A stretch of DNA of 10,077 nt, taken from Pedobacter sp. (lineage in GTDB: Bacteria > Bacteroidota > Bacteroidia > Sphingobacteriales > Sphingobacteriaceae). The stretch spans positions 1 to 10,077 of the forward strand of contig JAQBOT010000015.1 in assembly GCA_028287885.1 (NCBI GenBank), given 5' to 3'. A program made the position numbers and the translations under genes. This document shows, piece by piece, positions 7,041 to 10,077 of the stretch. Positions within the stretch are counted from its first letter, which is position 1. Each line of letters opens with the position of its first letter. A model generated the notes under the pieces. The model saw only the letters and a list, made by a program, of their open reading frames with translations, did no database searches and was not told the origin of the DNA.

Positions 7041-7700
7041 TTAATCGCGCCAAAGGTAAGGAAATAACAATAAAGAAACTGCTCCAACCAGGACATTAAT
7101 AATTAACAAAATGCTGATTTCATCCAGGCTAACGCTTCTGTCAAGGCCGTCAATCGCGTTTTTAGTCAGTTTGATCAACACGATCAATACTGGTATGATC
7201 ACAGGAAAACTTAAAATTGCCATCAGCATACCGCCATTCCCTGCTTTAGAGGAAATCGCAGAAACCATCGTAAAAATCGTAGAGAAACTCAGACTACCGA
7301 GCAAGGTTGCAACAAGATAAAGCGGCAAATCGGTGGGCACATAATCAAACACCAGCATGTAAAAACCAAGTGCTATGATCGTAAGCAGCAGCATTAAAAG
7401 AATATTGTAAATGGTTTTCGAAATGATCAAGGCAAAAGGGCTCGCGATTGTATATATATACAGCTGCCTTCCTTTGCTTTCCTGAAGAAAACTTTTTGAA
7501 ACCGCATTGATCGAGGCAAACAACATGATGATCCAGAACAATGCATTCCAGGTAACTGGATTTACGCTGATCAGAGATAAAAAGCAAACAAAGATTGTTG
7601 AGACCACATACAACAAAACTCCATTCAATGCGTATTTGGAGCGCCATTCTAGCAGGAGCTCCTTTTTAATCAAGAATTTTACCTGGCTTAAAAGATCCAT
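7041..7700 (-). CDS. ccmB: Heme exporter subunit CcmB (ABC-type permease)
   Basis: The 219-residue protein has about six membrane helices and matches the CcmB family: an N-terminal cytoplasmic segment with KKELLLEWRSKYAL, then FASINAVSKSFLQESKGRQL and a helix-rich remainder ending in LLFPYLWRD. CcmB is the permease partner of the ATPase CcmA and takes part in freeing heme-bound CcmE from CcmC. I start at ATG 7700 (MDLLSQVKFLIKKE). A longer in-frame version from 7784 would overlap the upstream gene by 82 bp and adds an unrelated polar stretch, so I reject it. The start lies 2 bp after the upstream stop. No ccmA gene is found anywhere in the window, so the ATPase must be encoded elsewhere. Confidence 0.9.
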   Translation of the reverse strand: MDLLSQVKFLIKKELLLEWRSKYALNGVLLYVVSTIFVCFLSLISVNPVTWNALFWIIMLFASINAVSKSFLQESKGRQLYIYTIASPFALIISKTIYNILLMLLLTIIALGFYMLVFDYVPTDLPLYLVATLLGSLSFSTIFTMVSAISSKAGNGGMLMAILSFPVIIPVLIVLIKLTKNAIDGLDRSVSLDEISILLIINVLVGAVSLLLFPYLWRD

Positions 7701-7702
7701 GA

Positions 7703-8101
7703 TTAGTTGGCGGGTAATTGTTGCTTTGCACCGCGAACCGTAATCAGTATCAGTGATCCTGCAAGAATCACGAACCAACCCCATTTGTACTTTACCAGCC
7801 CTGCAGCAAGTTTTACAAGGTTTTTGAAATGAACAAAACTGAAGTAATCGTGCGACTTAAAGTAGACACCGGCAAGTGTTACCAGAACCAAGACCAATGC
7901 GGCCCAGCCTGAAAACCTAATCAAACTCGCCTTGCCAATAAAAGAAGCAACCAAGCCTACAATTACAACAACGTAGAACATTACTGCTAAGGTTGGGTCA
8001 ATATCAAAGTAGTTCCAGTTCCCAATTACAGGAAGGTGTACCAGCGGACAAAGTCCGCCGACGCCCATAATGACCGACCCAATTATTCCTTGATTTTTCA
8101 T
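7703..8101 (-). CDS. Unrecognised four-helix membrane protein between gldC and ccmB
   Basis: I do not recognise a named family. The 132 residues contain four hydrophobic segments, roughly 5-26, 37-56, 63-81 and 107-124, with a short basic tail. Just after the first segment comes a distinctive stretch, GLCPLVHLPVIGNWNYFDID (16-35), with C18 and H22. H84 and H91 flank a loop after helix three (KSHDYFSFVHFKN). ATG 8101 lies 5 bp after the gldC stop, and the stop lies 2 bp before ccmB, so it is surely translated within the ccm run. The position suggests, without proving, a membrane accessory role. Codon use and composition do not look foreign. Confidence 0.8.
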   Translation of the reverse strand: MKNQGIIGSVIMGVGGLCPLVHLPVIGNWNYFDIDPTLAVMFYVVVIVGLVASFIGKASLIRFSGWAALVLVLVTLAGVYFKSHDYFSFVHFKNLVKLAAGLVKYKWGWFVILAGSLILITVRGAKQQLPAN

Positions 8102-8106
8102 GATCG

Positions 8107-8442
8107 TTATCCCTGAGTATTGATCCCCATCTTATCCGCGAAGTGTGCGCAGTAGTCACGCAAATCCTCTACGATCAGGTTCTCACCTGTAGCCTTTAAG
8201 AAGCTGTCACCCATGGTTTGCAAAGTTTCATAGAAAAACCTTTTCATTTCGTCAACAGGCATATCTTTGGTCCAAAGATCGATACGTAAGGAATTTTTGT
8301 AATTGTGATCCCATAGTGCCAGCATCATTGATTTTACAGCCACCTGCTCTTTGGTTTCAGAATCCGTAGATTCCCAAAGAAGATTTTCGGGCACGTTGTT
8401 ATCGTCTAATTGTACAGTAATTTTTATTTCCGCTGTTTTCAT
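8107..8442 (-). CDS. gldC: Gliding motility protein GldC family
   Basis: The 111-residue soluble protein matches GldC as I recall it: an N-terminal EIKITVQLDDNNVPENLLW strand region, then the highly conserved LRIDLWTKDMPVDEMKRFF (52-70), and a C-terminal part with a DYCAHFADKMGI helix. No signal peptide or membrane helix is seen, so it is probably cytoplasmic. In Flavobacterium johnsoniae GldC is linked to gliding motility, though its biochemical role is unclear. Homologues occur in many Bacteroidota, including non-gliders. Here it leads the run that continues into ccmB-C-D. ATG 8442 is preceded by AGGA placed too close to be a normal Shine-Dalgarno. A dyad lies 19 bp upstream. Confidence 0.9.
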   Translation of the reverse strand: MKTAEIKITVQLDDNNVPENLLWESTDSETKEQVAVKSMMLALWDHNYKNSLRIDLWTKDMPVDEMKRFFYETLQTMGDSFLKATGENLIVEDLRDYCAHFADKMGINTQG

Positions 8443-8461
8443 TCCTATTTTCTTTTTTTAC

Positions 8462-8484
8462 CAAGTGCTTAATATAAACACTTG
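8462..8484. promoter_or_regulatory. Imperfect 23-bp dyad upstream of gldC
   Basis: CAAGTG (8462-8467) and CACTTG (8479-8484) are exact mirror arms, with further matching TTA/TAA pairs inside (9 of 11 positions pair around the centre at 8473). It ends 19 bases before the gldC start. On the minus strand it is followed by an A-rich tract, not U-rich, so it is not a terminator of the upstream unit. An operator or a 5'-leader hairpin is possible. Confidence 0.35.
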
Positions 8485-8501
8485 AATGTTTTCATTTATT
8501 G

Positions 8502-8637
8502 AGGAAAGCTCGTAGCCTCCATTGTTTTTCAGAAGTTCATAACTCCAACGTTGAGAGAAGCCAGTAACTTCTATTGTTCGTTAGAAGTTCAAAACTCCAA
8601 TTGTTTCAGAAAAGCTCATAGCGCTAATCCTTATTTC
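8502..8637 (-). repeat. Five degenerate tandem repeats encoding small hairpins
   Basis: Five units of 25-30 bp follow each other without gaps: 8502-8530, 8531-8555, 8556-8582, 8583-8607 and 8608-8637. On the minus strand most contain an AACAAT-like spacer, then a short stem around a 3-nt loop. Units at 8531 and 8583 read GGAGTT-ATG-AACTTC and GGAGTT-TTG-AACTTC. The unit at 8556 reads AGAAGTT-ACT-GGCTTCT, and the unit at 8502 reads GGAGGCT-ACG-AGCTTTC. The stems need G-U pairs that form only in minus-strand RNA, and the arms change in compensating ways (GTT/AAC against GCT/AGC). The fifth unit has one mismatch and overlaps the stop of the upstream gene by 7 bp. Function unknown. Confidence 0.7.
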
Positions 8638-8912
8638 AGTATTGTAATCTTTAGTAAAAAAACGAATACCAATGTAAAGACTACAAAAGCACATTCAATT
8701 ACCCAAAGATTTCGTAGCAAAGGAATAAACTTCCTGAAGATCATGTCTGAAATAAAGCTGATTAATGCGCCAAGTAAAGAAATGCCTATCCATAATCCTT
8801 TGAAGGTCTCATTTACCGGGCTAACTACGTCAGACTGGTTAAACATCAACAAAATTGCAGCCACCAGGCACAAAGCAGTTAAAATGTTTAATGGCGTTAG
8901 TTTTACTTTCAA
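8631..8912 (-). CDS. Small three-helix membrane protein of unknown function
   Basis: The 93-residue product starts KVKLTPLNILTALCLVAAI after the initiator. It has three hydrophobic segments at about 9-25, 38-58 and 69-90, with few charges. I do not recognise a characterised family. The only start that keeps the N-terminus is TTG at 8912-8910, four bases after the helicase stop. A stop lies in frame just upstream, and the first internal Met (residue 23) falls inside the first helix. The tight spacing suggests co-transcription with the helicase and perhaps translational coupling. A longer open frame on the opposite strand (8551-9315) is rejected as antisense noise across the helicase. Confidence 0.7.
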   Translation of the reverse strand: MKVKLTPLNILTALCLVAAILLMFNQSDVVSPVNETFKGLWIGISLLGALISFISDMIFRKFIPLLRNLWVIECAFVVFTLVFVFLLKITILK

Positions 8913-8916
8913 TCTC

Positions 8917-10077
8917 TTATTTTTTTACTTTTTTTCTCTTCCAGGTTGGGGTCTTCGTCCTATCTACTTTCTTTTTAACTTCAAAAATCCTTTTCTTTTC
9001 GTGGAATGCACCCTTAAAGTCGGGATCTTCTTTCCTTTTTTGCAGATCTATCTCTTTAGCAATATGCTGACGTTCCTCATAAGGCGTTTCCTCAATGAAT
9101 ACTTCTGCAGGGATCGGAACTACCGGGATTGTTTGTCTGATCAGCTTTTGTATTTTGTTGATATAGTACTTCTCCGCCTCGGTATAGAAAGTCAAAGCTT
9201 CTCCTTTTTGGAAAGCCCTTCCAGTCCTCCCTATCCGGTGAACGTAATCTTCAATTATAATTGGCACATCAAAGTTGATCACATGACTTACCTCTGTAAC
9301 ATCAATTCCTCTTGAAGCAACATCGGTAGCCACCAATACACGAACATTTCCTTCTTTAAAACTGTTGATCGAGTTTATCCGCGTATTCTGACCTTTATTG
9401 GCATGAATAACACGAACGGCCTCGGGGCCAAATCTTCTGGTGATAAACGCGAATATGGAGTCTGCAACGGTCTTAGTTTTACAAAAGATGATTAAGCGTT
9501 TAACCTCATCATCGTTCTTCAACAAATACTGTAGTAGATTGATCTTGGTTTTGAAATTCGGAACTTCATAAAAGGTCTGCGTGATCGTTTGTGCAGGAGT
9601 AGCCTGCAATCCCACCTCTATAATGGTAGGATTTTTCAGGAAGTCACCAGCAATCTTTTGAACCAGGTCGCTCATCGTAGCAGAAAACAGTAAATTCTGT
9701 CTTTTCCTTGGAACGATCTCTAAAATCCGGTGGATGGATCCAATGAAGCCCATGTCCATCATTTTATCAGCTTCATCAAGAACCAGGAACTTAATACTTT
9801 GTGTGTTGATGTGACCGTCCAGGTAAATCTCTAGAAATCTTCCTGGTGTAGCGATGATAATATCTACTCCGGCTTTTATTTGTTCAATCTGTGTTTTAGG
9901 ACCTAAGCCCCCATAAACAACAACTGATCTCAAGTCTGTATATTTAGAAAACATCTGCACATGCTCAGTAATCTGCATGGCAAGTTCCCGCGTTTGAGCA
10001 ACGATATGGGCTCTCGGACTCATGCCCTGAGCAAACTTCAGCTGCATTAATAAAGGCAAAACATAGGCGGCAGTCTT
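8917..10077 (-). CDS. DEAD-box ATP-dependent RNA helicase, N-terminus cut by window edge
   Basis: The visible 386 residues begin at the KT of the Walker A motif, right at the right edge; the Q motif and the rest of motif I lie outside. Motifs in order (fragment numbering): QTRELA near 28 (motif Ia), TPGR 77-80 (Ib), DEAD 101-104 (II), SAT 132-134 (III), ATDVASRGID 250-259 (V) and HRIGRTGR 280-287 (VI). The tail is lysine/arginine-rich (ending KRKKVKK), which suits added RNA binding. The overall form resembles the RhlE-like group, which remodels structured RNA in ribosome assembly or mRNA decay, but I cannot fix the subfamily without the N-terminus. No frameshift or missing catalytic motif is seen. 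It is followed 4 bp later by the small membrane protein gene. Confidence 0.95.
   Translation of the reverse strand, partial: KTAAYVLPLLMQLKFAQGMSPRAHIVAQTRELAMQITEHVQMFSKYTDLRSVVVYGGLGPKTQIEQIKAGVDIIIATPGRFLEIYLDGHINTQSIKFLVLDEADKMMDMGFIGSIHRILEIVPRKRQNLLFSATMSDLVQKIAGDFLKNPTIIEVGLQATPAQTITQTFYEVPNFKTKINLLQYLLKNDDEVKRLIIFCKTKTVADSIFAFITRRFGPEAVRVIHANKGQNTRINSINSFKEGNVRVLVATDVASRGIDVTEVSHVINFDVPIIIEDYVHRIGRTGRAFQKGEALTFYTEAEKYYINKIQKLIRQTIPVVPIPAEVFIEETPYEERQHIAKEIDLQKRKEDPDFKGAFHEKKRIFEVKKKVDRTKTPTWKRKKVKK

Noticed and set aside
7041..7784. Longer ccmB version starting at 7784
   Set aside because: It would overlap the upstream membrane protein gene by 82 bp and add a polar, non-family N-terminus. 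ATG 7700 gives the family-like start and a 2-bp gap.
8502..8637. CRISPR array as an explanation for the repeats
   Set aside because: Units abut without unique spacers, are degenerate and only 25-30 bp in total, and no cas gene is nearby.
8551..9315. 254-residue open frame on the plus strand
   Set aside because: It lies opposite the well-supported helicase and the small membrane protein gene, has a Phe-rich composition without domain motifs, and starts inside the repeat array. Treated as an antisense shadow.

Overview
The window looks like chromosomal DNA from a Bacteroidota bacterium, most likely of the Sphingobacteriaceae (Pedobacter/Mucilaginibacter type). The evidence is a GldC protein, Bacteroidota-style Ccm proteins (a long CcmF, a Cys-type CcmE and a signal-peptide-bearing CcmD), few Shine-Dalgarno sequences, a TAnnTTTG-like promoter element, and moderate A+T. 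This placement rests on recognised protein families, not on a database search. Every gene I accept lies on the minus strand, so the window is read from right to left.

In transcription order: (1) 10077-8917, a DEAD-box RNA helicase cut by the window edge exactly at the P-loop lysine, followed four bases later by a 93-aa, three-helix membrane protein that seems to start at TTG (8912-8631). (2) 8637-8502, five degenerate tandem repeats of 25-30 bp. On the minus-strand RNA each can fold into a small hairpin around a 3-nt loop. (3) 8442-6152, a compact five-gene run: gldC, an unrecognised four-helix membrane protein, ccmB, ccmC and a ccmD-like gene, with gaps of 5, 2 and 11 bp and a 4-bp ATGA overlap. 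(4) 6000-4579, a glutamate dehydrogenase gene with a dyad over its putative promoter and a clear intrinsic terminator. (5) 4431-3772, an exported lipoprotein MsrA. (6) 3618-734, ccmE and a long ccmF/ccsA-type gene 5 bp apart, ending in a 16-bp perfect hairpin. (7) 656-1, the N-terminal part of a Rossmann-fold/DUF2520 protein that runs off the left edge.

The main theme is cytochrome c maturation. CcmB and CcmC (with CcmD) belong to heme delivery, CcmE carries heme on the outer face of the membrane, and CcmF attaches it to apocytochromes. The locus is split in two by gdhA and msrA. No ccmA, ccmG or ccmH is present here. CcmE carries a CxxxY motif instead of the classical HxxxY heme-binding motif, as in the variant Ccm systems known from sulfate reducers and archaea. 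The least explained element is the hairpin-repeat array upstream of the gldC-ccm run.
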